Assembly: GCA_947631855.1 (NCBI GenBank)
Contig: CANRMX010000008.1
Location: 1-52,861, forward strand
Direction: 5' to 3'
DNA from: an uncultured Clostridia bacterium
GTDB lineage: Bacteria > Bacillota > Clostridia > Oscillospirales > Acutalibacteraceae
Length of the DNA stretch: 52,861 nucleotides
Shown piece after piece: positions 40,756-52,861 of the stretch; position 1 is the stretch's first letter, and the number at the start of each line of letters is the position of its first letter. The notes under the pieces were generated by a model. That model had not been told where the DNA came from. It saw only the letters and a list, made by a program, of their open reading frames with translations, and made no database searches. The position numbers were made by a program, and so were the translations under genes.

Positions 40756-42852
40756 TTAATCGGACTTTTTGCCTCTGGTGGAAATAATGCCTTCGGAAAT
40801 GTTCTTGGGCACCTCCGCGTAGTGGGCGGGTTCCATGGTGTACTGGCCGCGGCCCTGGGTCTTGGAACGCATATCGGTGGCGTAGCCGAACATATCGTTC
40901 AGCGGCACCTCCGCGTTGATCTGCTGGGCGCCGGGAATGGCGTCCATGCCCAGGATCATGCCGCGCCGGGAGTTCAGGTCGCCGATGACGTCGCCCAGAT
41001 ATTCCTCCGGGGTGATCACCGTCACCTTCATGATGGGCTCCATCAGCACGGGATCGGCCTTGCGCATGGCCTCCTTGAAGGCCATGGAGCCGGCGATCTT
41101 AAAGGCCATTTCGGAGGAGTCCACCTCGTGGTAGGAGCCGTCGTACAGCGTGACCTTTACATCCACCACGTTGTACCCGGCCAGCACCCCGGCCTGCATG
41201 GCACCCTGGATACCCTGATCCACGGCGGGGATATACTCCTTGGGCACGGCGCCGCCCACCACCGCGTTGACGAACTCGTACCCCTGGCCGGGGTTGGGCT
41301 CGATGCGGATCTTGACGTGGCCGTACTGGCCCTTACCGCCGGACTGACGGGCATACTTGGTGTCCACGTCGGCGTTCTTACGGATGGTCTCCTTGTAGGC
41401 CACCTGGGGCTGACCCACGTTGGCCTCCACCTTGAATTCCCGCAGCAGACGGTCCACGATGATCTCCAGATGCAGCTCGCCCATGCCGGCGATGATGGTC
41501 TGGCCCGTTTCCTCGTCGGTGTAGGCCTTAAAGGTGGGATCCTCCTCCGCCAGCTTGGAGAGGGCGATGCCCATCTTCTCCTGGCCGGCCTTGGTCTTGG
41601 GCTCGATGGCCACACGGATCACAGGCTCCGGGAACTCCATGGACTCCAGAATGACGGGATGCTTCTCGTCGCAGAGGGTGTCGCCGGTGGTGGTGTTCTT
41701 CAATCCCACCGCCGCGGCGATGTCCCCGGCGTACACGTGGTCGATGTCCTTCCGGTCGTTGGCGTGCATTTGCAGGATGCGGCCCATCCGCTCGTCGTGG
41801 TCCTTCACGGAATTGTACACGGTGGAGCCGGCCTCCAGATGCCCGGAATAGACCCGGAAGAAGCACAGCTTGCCCACGTAGGGGTCCGTGGCGATCTTGA
41901 ACGCCAGGGCCGCGAAGGGCTCGTCGTCGGACGAATGGCGGACTTCCTCCTCCCCGGTCTCGGGATTGGTGCCGTTGATGGCGGGCACATCCACGGGAGA
42001 GGGCATATAGTCCACGATGGCGTCCAGCAGCTTCTGCACGCCCTTGTTGCGATACGAGGTGCCGCACACCACCGGCACCATGTGGTTGGCGATGGTGGAT
42101 TTGCGGATGCAGCCTTTGATCTCCTCGATGGTGAGCTCCTCGCCGGACAGGTATTTGTCCATCAGGTCGTCGTCCTGTTCGGCCACGTGCTCCACCATTT
42201 CGGTGTGATATTTTTCGGCCAGCTCCCGCATATCCTCCGGGATCTCCTCCTGGCGGATGTCCTTGCCCAGTTCGTCGTAGTAGACGTAGGCCTTCATCTC
42301 CACCAGGTCGACAATGCCCTTGAACGTATCCTCACTGCCGATGGGCAGCTGGATGGGGACCGCGTTGCACTTGAGGCGATCCTTCATCATCTGCACCACG
42401 CGGTAGAAGTCGGCGCCCATGATGTCCATCTTGTTGACATAGGCCATGCGGGGCACCTTGTACTCGTCCGCCTGGCGCCACACGGTCTCGGACTGGGGCT
42501 CCACGCCGCCCTTGGCGCAGAACACCGTCACGGAGCCGTCCAGCACACGCAGGGAACGCTGCACCTCCACGGTGAAATCCACGTGGCCGGGGGTGTCGAT
42601 GATGTTGATGCGGTTCTGCCGCCCATAGTGGTCCGGCCAGAAACAGGTGGTGGCGGCGCTGGTAATGGTAATGCCGCGCTCCTGCTCCTGGGCCATCCAG
42701 TCCATGGTGGCCGCGCCCTCATGCACCTCGCCGATCTTGTAGTTCACGCCCGTGTAGTACAGGATACGTTCGGTGGTTGTGGTTTTACCGGCATCGATAT
42801 GGGCCATGATGCCGATATTTCGAGTTTGTTCAAGTGGTACCTGACGTGCCAT
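40756..42852 (-). CDS. fusA: elongation factor G
   Basis: A 698-residue GTPase driving translocation. G1 [16 protein letters not shown]3 [12 protein letters not shown] and G4 NKMD are all present, with the later domains including [13 protein letters not shown]. The C terminus ([12 protein letters not shown]) is slightly unusual but of normal length. It follows rpsG by 33 bases in the str operon. Confidence 0.98.
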   Translation of the reverse strand: MARQVPLEQTRNIGIMAHIDAGKTTTTERILYYTGVNYKIGEVHEGAATMDWMAQEQERGITITSAATTCFWPDHYGRQNRINIIDTPGHVDFTVEVQRSLRVLDGSVTVFCAKGGVEPQSETVWRQADEYKVPRMAYVNKMDIMGADFYRVVQMMKDRLKCNAVPIQLPIGSEDTFKGIVDLVEMKAYVYYDELGKDIRQEEIPEDMRELAEKYHTEMVEHVAEQDDDLMDKYLSGEELTIEEIKGCIRKSTIANHMVPVVCGTSYRNKGVQKLLDAIVDYMPSPVDVPAINGTNPETGEEEVRHSSDDEPFAALAFKIATDPYVGKLCFFRVYSGHLEAGSTVYNSVKDHDERMGRILQMHANDRKDIDHVYAGDIAAAVGLKNTTTGDTLCDEKHPVILESMEFPEPVIRVAIEPKTKAGQEKMGIALSKLAEEDPTFKAYTDEETGQTIIAGMGELHLEIIVDRLLREFKVEANVGQPQVAYKETIRKNADVDTKYARQSGGKGQYGHVKIRIEPNPGQGYEFVNAVVGGAVPKEYIPAVDQGIQGAMQAGVLAGYNVVDVKVTLYDGSYHEVDSSEMAFKIAGSMAFKEAMRKADPVLMEPIMKVTVITPEEYLGDVIGDLNSRRGMILGMDAIPGAQQINAEVPLNDMFGYATDMRSKTQGRGQYTMEPAHYAEVPKNISEGIISTRGKKSD

Positions 42853-42885
42853 GATTTCCTCCTGGTTCTCTCCTTACTCTGGCCA

Positions 42886-43356
42886 TTACCATCTGTAATG
42901 TGCGAAGGCCCGGTTGGCCTCTGCCATTCTGTGCGTATCCTCACGGCGCTTTGCCGCGCCGCCCGTGCCATTGCTGGCGTCGAGGATCTCGCCGGCCAGA
43001 CGTTCCTGCATGGTACGTTCAGACCGCTGTCTCGCAAAGGTGGTGATCCAGCGCAGGCCCAGGGTCTGCCGCCGCTCGGGGCGGACCTCCATGGGCACCT
43101 GGTAGTTGGAGCCGCCCACACGGCGGGACTTACATTCCAGGCTGGGCATCACGTTTTCCATTGCCTGTTCAAAGACTTCCAAGGGCTCCTTGCCGGTCTT
43201 TTCCTGCACGATGCCGAACGCACCGTACACGATCTTCTGGGCGACGCCCTTCTTGCCGTCGAGCATCACGTTGTTCACCAGCCGGGTGACCAGCTTGGAG
43301 TGGTACAGAGGATCGGGCAAAACATCACGCTTTGCAACATTGCCTCTTCTTGGCAT
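42886..43356 (-). CDS. rpsG: 30S ribosomal protein uS7
   Basis: A 156-residue protein starting [16 protein letters not shown], the usual uS7 N terminus, with [24 protein letters not shown] in the middle. It binds the 3' domain of 16S rRNA. AAGGAGGG precedes the ATG. The gap to rpsL is 149 bases and has a short 6-bp hairpin (43394-43409). In E. coli uS7 represses translation through this intercistronic region; whether that holds here is unknown. Confidence 0.97.
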   Translation of the reverse strand: MPRRGNVAKRDVLPDPLYHSKLVTRLVNNVMLDGKKGVAQKIVYGAFGIVQEKTGKEPLEVFEQAMENVMPSLECKSRRVGGSNYQVPMEVRPERRQTLGLRWITTFARQRSERTMQERLAGEILDASNGTGGAAKRREDTHRMAEANRAFAHYRW

Positions 43357-43505
43357 ACTCTTCCCTCCTTCATAGAATGATATCATCGGTACTCGGGGAG
43401 TTCTCCCCGTGGCCAAAGGCAGTTTTACCGGACCCTGTGGATCTATCAATAAAATGCCTTCCCAAATTGCTTGGGGGCCACAAAATCACTTGCAGACGGG
43501 CCGGA

Positions 43506-43928
43506 TCACTTCTTGCCGGCCTTGGGGCGCTTGGCGCCATACTTGGAGCGGGCCTGCATACGCTTGGCGACGCCCTGGCTGTCCAGCGTGCCGCGGATGA
43601 TGTGGTACCGCACGCCGGGCAGATCGCGCACACGGCCGCCGCGCACCATCACCACGCTGTGCTCCTGCAGGTTGTGTCCAACCCCGGGGATATACGCCGT
43701 GACCTCGATGCCATTGGAGAGACGGACCTTCGCGACCTTCCGCAGCGCCGAATTGGGCTTCTTGGGGGTGAGTGTCTTCACCGTGGTGCACACGCCGCGC
43801 TTCTGGGGGGAATCCTGATCGATAGCTGCACGCTTCTTGGAATTCCAGCCGCGGTTGAGCGCAGGGGCCTTGCTTTTCTTCTCCACTGCGGAACGTCCGG
43901 TGTGGATCAGCTGGTTAAAAGTAGGCAT
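43506..43928 (-). CDS. rpsL: 30S ribosomal protein uS12
   Basis: A 140-residue decoding-centre protein, in the longer range for uS12 because of a basic insert ([17 protein letters not shown]) before [29 protein letters not shown] holds both lysines at the classical streptomycin positions, so no resistance change is seen there. AAAGGAGG precedes the ATG. It is first in the rpsL-rpsG-fusA operon. Confidence 0.97.
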   Translation of the reverse strand: MPTFNQLIHTGRSAVEKKSKAPALNRGWNSKKRAAIDQDSPQKRGVCTTVKTLTPKKPNSALRKVAKVRLSNGIEVTAYIPGVGHNLQEHSVVMVRGGRVRDLPGVRYHIIRGTLDSQGVAKRMQARSKYGAKRPKAGKK

Positions 43929-44030
43929 TGTTTTCCTCCTTTCCTCAAAGATGTCTATGTGAATGCCTGCGGAAAGCCGCACGCTTCGCATACGGGAAAT
44001 GGTACGATCCGTACACACAACCGGTGGGCC

Positions 44031-44050
44031 TCCGGGGATCTTTCCCCGGA
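44031..44050 (-). other. hairpin in the rpsL leader
   Basis: A perfect 8-bp stem (44031-44038 with 44043-44050) with four-base loop, just downstream of the rpsL start point. A second small dyad (44002-44006 with 44010-44014) follows. Together they may form a leader structure of the str operon; no regulator is implied. Confidence 0.5.
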
Positions 44051-44065
44051 AACCTCCAGTCTAAG

Positions 44066-44095
44066 AGTATAGCATTTCCAATTTGGGTTTGTCAA
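44066..44095 (-). promoter_or_regulatory. sigma-A promoter of rpsL-rpsG-fusA
   Basis: Minus-strand TTGACA, 18 bases, TATACT, about 140 bases before rpsL. Confidence 0.78.
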
Positions 44096-44142
44096 CCCCA
44101 CAAAAGGGCTGTTTTCCCGGTTTTTTCTCGCCGATGGGCCGC

Positions 44143-47100
44143 TCAGATGCCGGCGGCGGGCTCGGCGGATGGGGCGGTCTCCTCCGTGGGGAAGCTCACC
44201 TCTTCGGCAGGGCTCTCTCCGCCTTCGCTGGGCAGGATGTCCACCTCGCTGTAGCACTTCATGCCCGTACCGGCGGGCACCAGCTTGCCGATGATCACGT
44301 TCTCCTTCAGGCCCATCAGCGTGTCCACCTTGCCCTTGATGGCGGCGTCGGTGAGCACCCGGGTGGTCTCCTGGAAGGAGGCGGCGGACATGAAGGAATC
44401 GGTGGCCAGAGAAGCCTTGGTGATGCCCAGCAGGATGGGCGTAAACGTTGCCTCCCGCAGGCCCTCTTCCCCGGCCTCCAGCCGGGCTTTGATCTGCTCG
44501 TTGGCGCTGTAGATCTGATTCTTATCCACCAGCGCGCCCAGCATCAGATCGGTATCGCCCGGGTCGTCCACCCGCACCTTGCGGAGCATCTGGCGCACGA
44601 TGATCTCGATATGCTTGTCGTTGATGTCCACGCCCTGCATCCGGTACACCCGCTGCACTTCGGAGATCAGATAGTTCTGCACTTCCTCGGTGCCGCTGAT
44701 GTTCAGCAGGTCGTGGGGATTCACGGAGCCCTCGGTGAGCCGGTGGCCCCGCTTGATATACTGCCCCTCCTCCACGGTGACCCGGGAGGCAAAGGGGATC
44801 AGATAGGAACGGCTCTCGCCGTCTTCGTCGTTGGTGACCACCACATGGCGGTTCTTCTTGATCTCCTCGAAGGAGACCTTGCCGTCGATCTCGCTGAGGA
44901 TGGCCACGTGCTTGGGCTTGCGGCCCTCAAACAGCTCGTCGATACGGGGCAAGCCCTGGGTGATGTCCTCGGCGCTGGCCACGCCGCCGGTGTGGAAGGT
45001 ACGCATGGTCAGCTGGGTGCCGGGCTCGCCGATGGACTGGGCCGCGATGATGCCCACGGCCTCGCCCACCTGTACGGGCTGGCCGTTAGCCAGGGACGCG
45101 CCATAGCACTTGCGGCACACGCCGTTCTTGGCCCGGCAGTGCAGCACGGAACGGATCTTCACCCGCTCGGCCCCGGTGGCGATGATCTTCTCCGCATCGG
45201 CGGCGGTCATCATCTTGTCCTTGGAGACCAGCACATTGCCGTCGGCGTCGGTGAAATCCTCCACCAGGTACCGGCCCGTCAGGCGCTCCTGCAGCGTCTC
45301 GATGGACTCGGGGCCGGAGGTGATGGCAAAGACTTCCAGGCCCTCGGTGGTGCCGCAGTCCTCCTCCCGGATGATGACCTCCTGGGAAACATCCACCAGA
45401 CGGCGGGTGAGGTAGCCGGAGTCCGCGGTGCGCAGGGCGGTGTCGGTCAGGCCCTTGCGGGCGCCGCGGGAGGAGATGAAGTACTCCAGCACGTTCAGGC
45501 CCTCGCGGTAGTTGGCGCGGATGGGAATTTCAATGGTCTTGCCGGAGGTGTTGGCGATCAGGCCGCGCATGCCCGCCAGCTGGCGGATCTGGCTGATGCT
45601 GCCGCGGGCGCCGGAGTCGGCCATCATATAGATGGGGTTGTATTTGTCCAAGCCGCGCTGCAGGGCGGCGGTGACGTCGTCGGTGCACTTTTCCCAGGTG
45701 CGCAGCACGGCGTTATAGCGCTCGCTCTCGGAGAGCAGGCCCTCGTTGAATTCTTCGGTGATCTCATCGATCTCCCGGGCGGCGGCCTTCAAAAGCTCAG
45801 GCTTTTCCGGCGGCGTGGTGGCGTCGCTCAGGGACACGGTGATGCCGCTGACGGTGGAATACCGATAGCCCTGGGCCTTGATGTCGTCCAGCACCTCGGC
45901 GGTGCGCTCGGTGCCGTGGACCTGGATGCACTTGGCGATGATCTCCCCCAGCTTCTTGCCGCTGACCAGGAAGCCCACCTCGAACTGCAGCGCACCCTCG
46001 GGGGCGGAACGGTCCACATAGCCCAGATCCTGCGGGATGGGGCGGTTGAAGATCATCCGGCCCACGGTGGTATCCACCAGGCCCGTGACGGTCTCGCCGT
46101 TAAATTCCGCGGTGCGGCGCACCCGAATCTTGGCATGGAGGCTGACCACTTTGGCATCGTAGGCCATCAGCGCCTCATCCATGTCCCGGAACACCCGGCC
46201 CTCGCCGGGCTCGCCCTCTTTTTCCAGCGTCAGGTAGTAGCTGCCCAGCACCATGTCCTGGGTGGGCACCGTGACGGGCCGGCCGTCGGAAGGCTTCAAC
46301 AGGTTGTTGGCGGCCAGCATCAGGAACCGGGCCTCGGCCTGGGCCTCGGCGGAAAGGGGCACGTGCACGGCCATCTGGTCGCCATCGAAGTCGGCGTTGT
46401 AGGCGGTGCACATCAGGGGATGGAGCTTCATGGCGCGGCCCTCCACCAGCACGGGCTCAAAGGCCTGGATGGACAGGCGGTGCAGCGTGGGGGCGCGGTT
46501 CAACAGCACGGGGTGGTCCTTGATGACCACTTCCAGCGCGTCCCACACCTCGGGGCGGCTGCGCTCCACGGATTTCCGGGCGGCCTTGATGTTCCCCACC
46601 GCGCCGGTCTCCACCAGCCGCTTCATCACGAAGGGCTTGAACAGCTCCAGCGCCATCTCCTTGGGCAGGCCGCACTGGTACATTTTCAGCTCCGGCCCCA
46701 CCACGATGACGGAACGGCCGGAATAGTCCACGCGCTTGCCCAGAAGGTTCTGGCGGAAACGCCCCTGCTTGCCCTTGAGCATATCGGACAGGGACTTGAG
46801 GGGCCGGTTGTTGGGGCCCGTCACCGGGCGGCCCCGGCGGCCGTTGTCGATCAGCGCGTCCACGGCCTCCTGGAGCATCCGCTTTTCGTTGCGCACGATG
46901 ATGTCCGGCGCGCCCAGCTCCAGCAGCCTTTTCAAACGGTTGTTGCGGTTGATGACCCGGCGGTACAGGTCGTTCAAATCGCTGGTGGCGAAACGGCCGC
47001 CGTCCAGCTGCACCATGGGCCGGATATCCGGCGGGATCACGGGGATCACATCCAGCACCATCCACTCGGGGCGGTTGCCGGACAGCCGGAAGGATTCCAC

Positions 47101-47736
47101 CACCTCCAGCCGCTTGAGCAGCCGCATCCGCTTCTGGCCGGTGGTGTTCTCCAGCTCTTCCTTGAGCTGTTCGGACAGTGCCTCCACGTCGATCTCTTTC
47201 AGCAGCTTCTGGATGGCCTCGGCGCCCATGCCGGCCTCGAAATCGTCCTCATATTTTTCCTTGAGGTCCCGATATTCTTTTTCGGTGAGGGTCTGATATT
47301 TGCTGATCTCCCGCACGTCGCCGGGATCGGTGACGATATAGGAGGCGAAATACAGCACCTTCTCCAACACGCGGGGGGAGACGTCCAAGATCAGCCCCAT
47401 GCGGGAGGGGATGCCCTTAAAGTACCAGATGTGGGAGACCGGGGCCGCCAGTTCGATGTGGCCCATGCGCTCCCGGCGCACCTTGGCCCGGGTGACCTCC
47501 ACGCCGCAGCGCTCGCAGATCTTGCCCTTGTAGCGGATGCGCTTATACTTGCCGCAGTGGCACTCCCAGTCCTTGGTGGGCCCGAAGATGCGTTCGCAGA
47601 ACAGGCCGTCCCGCTCAGGCTTGAGGGTGCGGTAGTTGATGGTCTCCGGCTTTTTCACTTCGCCGTAGGACCATTCCCGGATCTTTTCAGGAGAAGCCAG
47701 GCCGATCTTAATGGACTCAAAGGTGTTAAATTCCAT
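44143..47736 (-). CDS. rpoC: RNA polymerase subunit beta'
   Basis: The catalytic subunit of RNA polymerase, 1197 residues. The N-terminal zinc ribbon ([20 protein letters not shown]), the magnesium-binding [16 protein letters not shown] and the bridge-helix/trigger-loop region are intact. There is no large lineage insertion. The C terminus is acidic and proline-rich ([19 protein letters not shown]). AGGAGG lies before the ATG, 17 bases after rpoB. No strong terminator follows; the str operon promoter begins 48 bases later. Confidence 0.98.
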   Translation of the reverse strand: MEFNTFESIKIGLASPEKIREWSYGEVKKPETINYRTLKPERDGLFCERIFGPTKDWECHCGKYKRIRYKGKICERCGVEVTRAKVRRERMGHIELAAPVSHIWYFKGIPSRMGLILDVSPRVLEKVLYFASYIVTDPGDVREISKYQTLTEKEYRDLKEKYEDDFEAGMGAEAIQKLLKEIDVEALSEQLKEELENTTGQKRMRLLKRLEVVESFRLSGNRPEWMVLDVIPVIPPDIRPMVQLDGGRFATSDLNDLYRRVINRNNRLKRLLELGAPDIIVRNEKRMLQEAVDALIDNGRRGRPVTGPNNRPLKSLSDMLKGKQGRFRQNLLGKRVDYSGRSVIVVGPELKMYQCGLPKEMALELFKPFVMKRLVETGAVGNIKAARKSVERSRPEVWDALEVVIKDHPVLLNRAPTLHRLSIQAFEPVLVEGRAMKLHPLMCTAYNADFDGDQMAVHVPLSAEAQAEARFLMLAANNLLKPSDGRPVTVPTQDMVLGSYYLTLEKEGEPGEGRVFRDMDEALMAYDAKVVSLHAKIRVRRTAEFNGETVTGLVDTTVGRMIFNRPIPQDLGYVDRSAPEGALQFEVGFLVSGKKLGEIIAKCIQVHGTERTAEVLDDIKAQGYRYSTVSGITVSLSDATTPPEKPELLKAAAREIDEITEEFNEGLLSESERYNAVLRTWEKCTDDVTAALQRGLDKYNPIYMMADSGARGSISQIRQLAGMRGLIANTSGKTIEIPIRANYREGLNVLEYFISSRGARKGLTDTALRTADSGYLTRRLVDVSQEVIIREEDCGTTEGLEVFAITSGPESIETLQERLTGRYLVEDFTDADGNVLVSKDKMMTAADAEKIIATGAERVKIRSVLHCRAKNGVCRKCYGASLANGQPVQVGEAVGIIAAQSIGEPGTQLTMRTFHTGGVASAEDITQGLPRIDELFEGRKPKHVAILSEIDGKVSFEEIKKNRHVVVTNDEDGESRSYLIPFASRVTVEEGQYIKRGHRLTEGSVNPHDLLNISGTEEVQNYLISEVQRVYRMQGVDINDKHIEIIVRQMLRKVRVDDPGDTDLMLGALVDKNQIYSANEQIKARLEAGEEGLREATFTPILLGITKASLATDSFMSAASFQETTRVLTDAAIKGKVDTLMGLKENVIIGKLVPAGTGMKCYSEVDILPSEGGESPAEEVSFPTEETAPSAEPAAGI

Positions 47737-47753
47737 GGATTCATCCTCCTGTT

Positions 47754-51506
<3,753 letters not shown>

Positions 51507-51619
51507 TGGCACAGCCACTCCATTCTAATTCTATTATTTTTATACCCGCAAGACAAAGGCCCCTGCCGCGAAAACCGCTAAAATCTTCCCGTCCCCGACA
51601 AAATATTTTGTTTAGCATC

Positions 51620-51648
51620 TTGATTCTTCCGAAGACCTGTGCTATACT
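51620..51648 (+). promoter_or_regulatory. sigma-A promoter of the rightmost plus-strand gene
   Basis: TTGATT, 17 bases, TATACT on the plus strand, about 140 bases before the gene at 51788. It faces the rpoB promoter, and the two predicted transcripts overlap by some 30 bases. Confidence 0.7.
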
Positions 51649-51695
51649 ATTTTCCGGGAATCGGGGCTACTTTGCCTATTATGAAGCAGTATATT

Positions 51696-51724
51696 ATTAT
51701 ATCCTAGCCCCGTCTTGCTGTCAA
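51696..51724 (-). promoter_or_regulatory. consensus sigma-A promoter of rpoB-rpoC
   Basis: Minus-strand TTGACA, 17 bases, TATAAT: a perfect match. Confidence 0.9.
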
Positions 51725-51787
51725 GCATTTTTTGCAAATTTCCCGGTTTATTTTTTTGCGCATTTTTCAGAGGGAGCACAGGATTCC

Positions 51788-52774
51788 ATGGGGTTTTTGT
51801 CATTCCATCAGCGCTATTATGCCGCGGCGCTGGATCGTCTGGAGAGCGGGCCGCCGGGCAGGGCCGAACTGTACGAGGCCGGGCAGCTGCTCAAGCTGCT
51901 GGACGACCTGGTGGACGAGGGCTATCCTCTGCTCAGCCGCACCCTGGAGGAGACCTGCGGCGCGGTCTCCCGGCTGCACGCCCTGTTGGAAACCCATCAC
52001 GGGACGGTGTTCCCCATCCAGAAAAAGCTCCTCGCCGCCACAGCCTACGGCCAGAAAGATGTGGAGCCCCAGGCGGTTTGCGCCCTTCTGCTGGCCCGGG
52101 TGCGAGCGGGAGTCCCTGCTTCGGCGGACCCCTTTCTCTCTGACCTGCGGGCCTACTGCCGGTGGCTGCCCCATGGATCCGACACCGCCACCGTGTTCCT
52201 GCTGCGGGACGCCTTTCTGCCCTATCTCTATTGCGTGAACATGGGCTGGGACGATCTCTACCCGTGGGTGATCAACCGGGATTTTCTCGCACAGGCCGCC
52301 GGAGACGGGGCCGACGATCTGCTGCGAATGCCCATCTATGAGGCGCTGGAGAGCGGCGCCCGGGACTACGCAGCCTTCGCGGATTTCTGCCTGCCCCGCA
52401 TCCGTCAGGCGCTGGGCCGGTACCCGGCGCTGGAGCGGACTTTGCGGGAACTGCTGGAGGCCATCCCGGCGAAAAAACTGCTGGTGGTGGAGTCCGGCTA
52501 TTGCGGGACGATCCCCCTGACTTTAGCCGCCCTGGACGACCGGGTGGATTTCCGGCTGTACACCACGGCTCCGTTTTTGTATTCCGTTTACCGGGACAAG
52601 ATATTTTGCCGGCGGTACGAGCAGATTCGCTCCTTCGAGACCCTGTACGCCCAGGACGCCTTGATGCGGTTTTCCGCCTTGCGCGGCGGCCGCTTCTATG
52701 TGCGCACCGCCGCCGATGAGACCGTCTGGGCCCGCGCCGCCGGTGAAGCCGCCGCCCTGCTGGCCTCGCCATAA
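51788..52774 (+). CDS. uncharacterised protein, possibly HAD-superfamily-like C-terminal part
   Basis: A 328-residue predicted soluble protein that I cannot assign to a family. The first half is helical (LYEAGQLLKLLDDLVDEGYPLLSRTLEE). The second half contains LLVVESGYCGTIPLTLAAL followed by VDFRLYTTAPFLYSVY, a pattern vaguely like the Asp/Gly-rich core of COG5610-type HAD proteins, but the nucleophile Asp is absent. The start is ATG 51788; the frame is open upstream to 51506, but the promoter at 51620-51648 excludes a longer product. A purine-rich GAGGGAG lies 11 bases away. It is a single gene with a good terminator. Confidence 0.75.
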   Translation: MGFLSFHQRYYAAALDRLESGPPGRAELYEAGQLLKLLDDLVDEGYPLLSRTLEETCGAVSRLHALLETHHGTVFPIQKKLLAATAYGQKDVEPQAVCALLLARVRAGVPASADPFLSDLRAYCRWLPHGSDTATVFLLRDAFLPYLYCVNMGWDDLYPWVINRDFLAQAAGDGADDLLRMPIYEALESGARDYAAFADFCLPRIRQALGRYPALERTLRELLEAIPAKKLLVVESGYCGTIPLTLAALDDRVDFRLYTTAPFLYSVYRDKIFCRRYEQIRSFETLYAQDALMRFSALRGGRFYVRTAADETVWARAAGEAAALLASP

Positions 52775-52778
52775 ATGC

Positions 52779-52812
52779 GTATCCCCCACCGCACGGTGAG
52801 GGATACTTTTTT
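52779..52812 (+). terminator. terminator of the rightmost gene
   Basis: A 7-bp outer stem (GTATCCC with GGGATAC, 52779-52806) with a further inner CACCG/CGGTG stem, followed by six T residues. Confidence 0.88.
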
Positions 52813-52861
52813 GTTTGTTGGCGCGAGCCACGCGAAGTTCATGTTTCCGGGCTGAGCCCAC
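52813..52861. other. right edge, nothing recognised
   Basis: The last 49 bases hold no start codon with a ribosome-binding site and no clear structure. Confidence 0.5.

Overview
The window looks like a chromosomal segment of a GC-rich, endospore-forming member of the Clostridia, most like an Oscillospirales (Oscillospiraceae-type) genome. The evidence is gene content and order: walJ-rlmH, yceD-rpmF, recJ-relA-hemZ, der-plsY, rpsL-rpsG-fusA-tuf, both dipicolinate synthase subunits (spoVFA, spoVFB), a PdaA-like deacetylase, and several small zinc-ribbon and VanZ-like proteins typical of that group. Base composition is high in GC nearly throughout. Shine-Dalgarno sites are strong, TTG starts are common, and many promoters read close to TTGACA-17-TATAAT. 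No rRNA, tRNA, CRISPR array, insertion sequence or prophage gene was recognised.

Layout. 1-4.1 kb: a HExxH protein, an iron-sulfur aldo/keto reductase with a duplicated 3' end, rlmH and walJ. 4.1-10.1 kb: envelope and ribosome-assembly genes (murA, plsY, der, a DUF512 radical-SAM-like protein, rpmF, yceD). 10.1-15.3 kb: pgi with two small followers, a DacF-like carboxypeptidase, a zinc-ribbon coiled-coil protein and a CAP-SLH surface protein. 15.3-21.2 kb: the recJ-relA-hemZ operon. 21.2-25.5 kb: two flavoproteins overlapping by 4 bases, a small exporter-like membrane protein, and PdaA. 25.6-28.6 kb, on the plus strand: a response regulator, a sensor kinase and a low-GC VanZ-like gene. 28.6-34.4 kb: a zinc-ribbon protein, spoVFB-spoVFA behind a sigma-K-like promoter, murC (plus), a nucleoside phosphorylase and an MreB/Mbl homologue. 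34.4-38.7 kb: a VanZ-like protein, recD2, a small unknown protein, and metK. 38.7-39.4 kb: a long metK leader with a SAM-I riboswitch and 95-base tandem repeats. 39.4-51.5 kb: tuf, fusA, rpsG, rpsL, rpoC and rpoB. 51.8-52.8 kb: an unknown plus-strand gene.

How they fit together: most genes are housekeeping ones for translation and transcription (rpoBC, the str operon, rpmF, rlmH, der), cell wall and membrane (murA, murC, plsY, mreB-like, carboxypeptidase, deacetylase), stringent response and repair (relA, recJ, recD2), and sporulation (spoVF, probably pdaA).

The most unusual feature is non-coding. Three intergenic elements of about 82-88 bp (1037-1124, 9162-9243, 39259-39344) can each fold into the same four-way cloverleaf: a long closing stem plus three hairpins with loops of about three bases. 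Their stem sequences are largely different. Two of the three also share closing-stem length and junction spacing when one is read on the opposite strand. This is the best candidate here for an undescribed element family.
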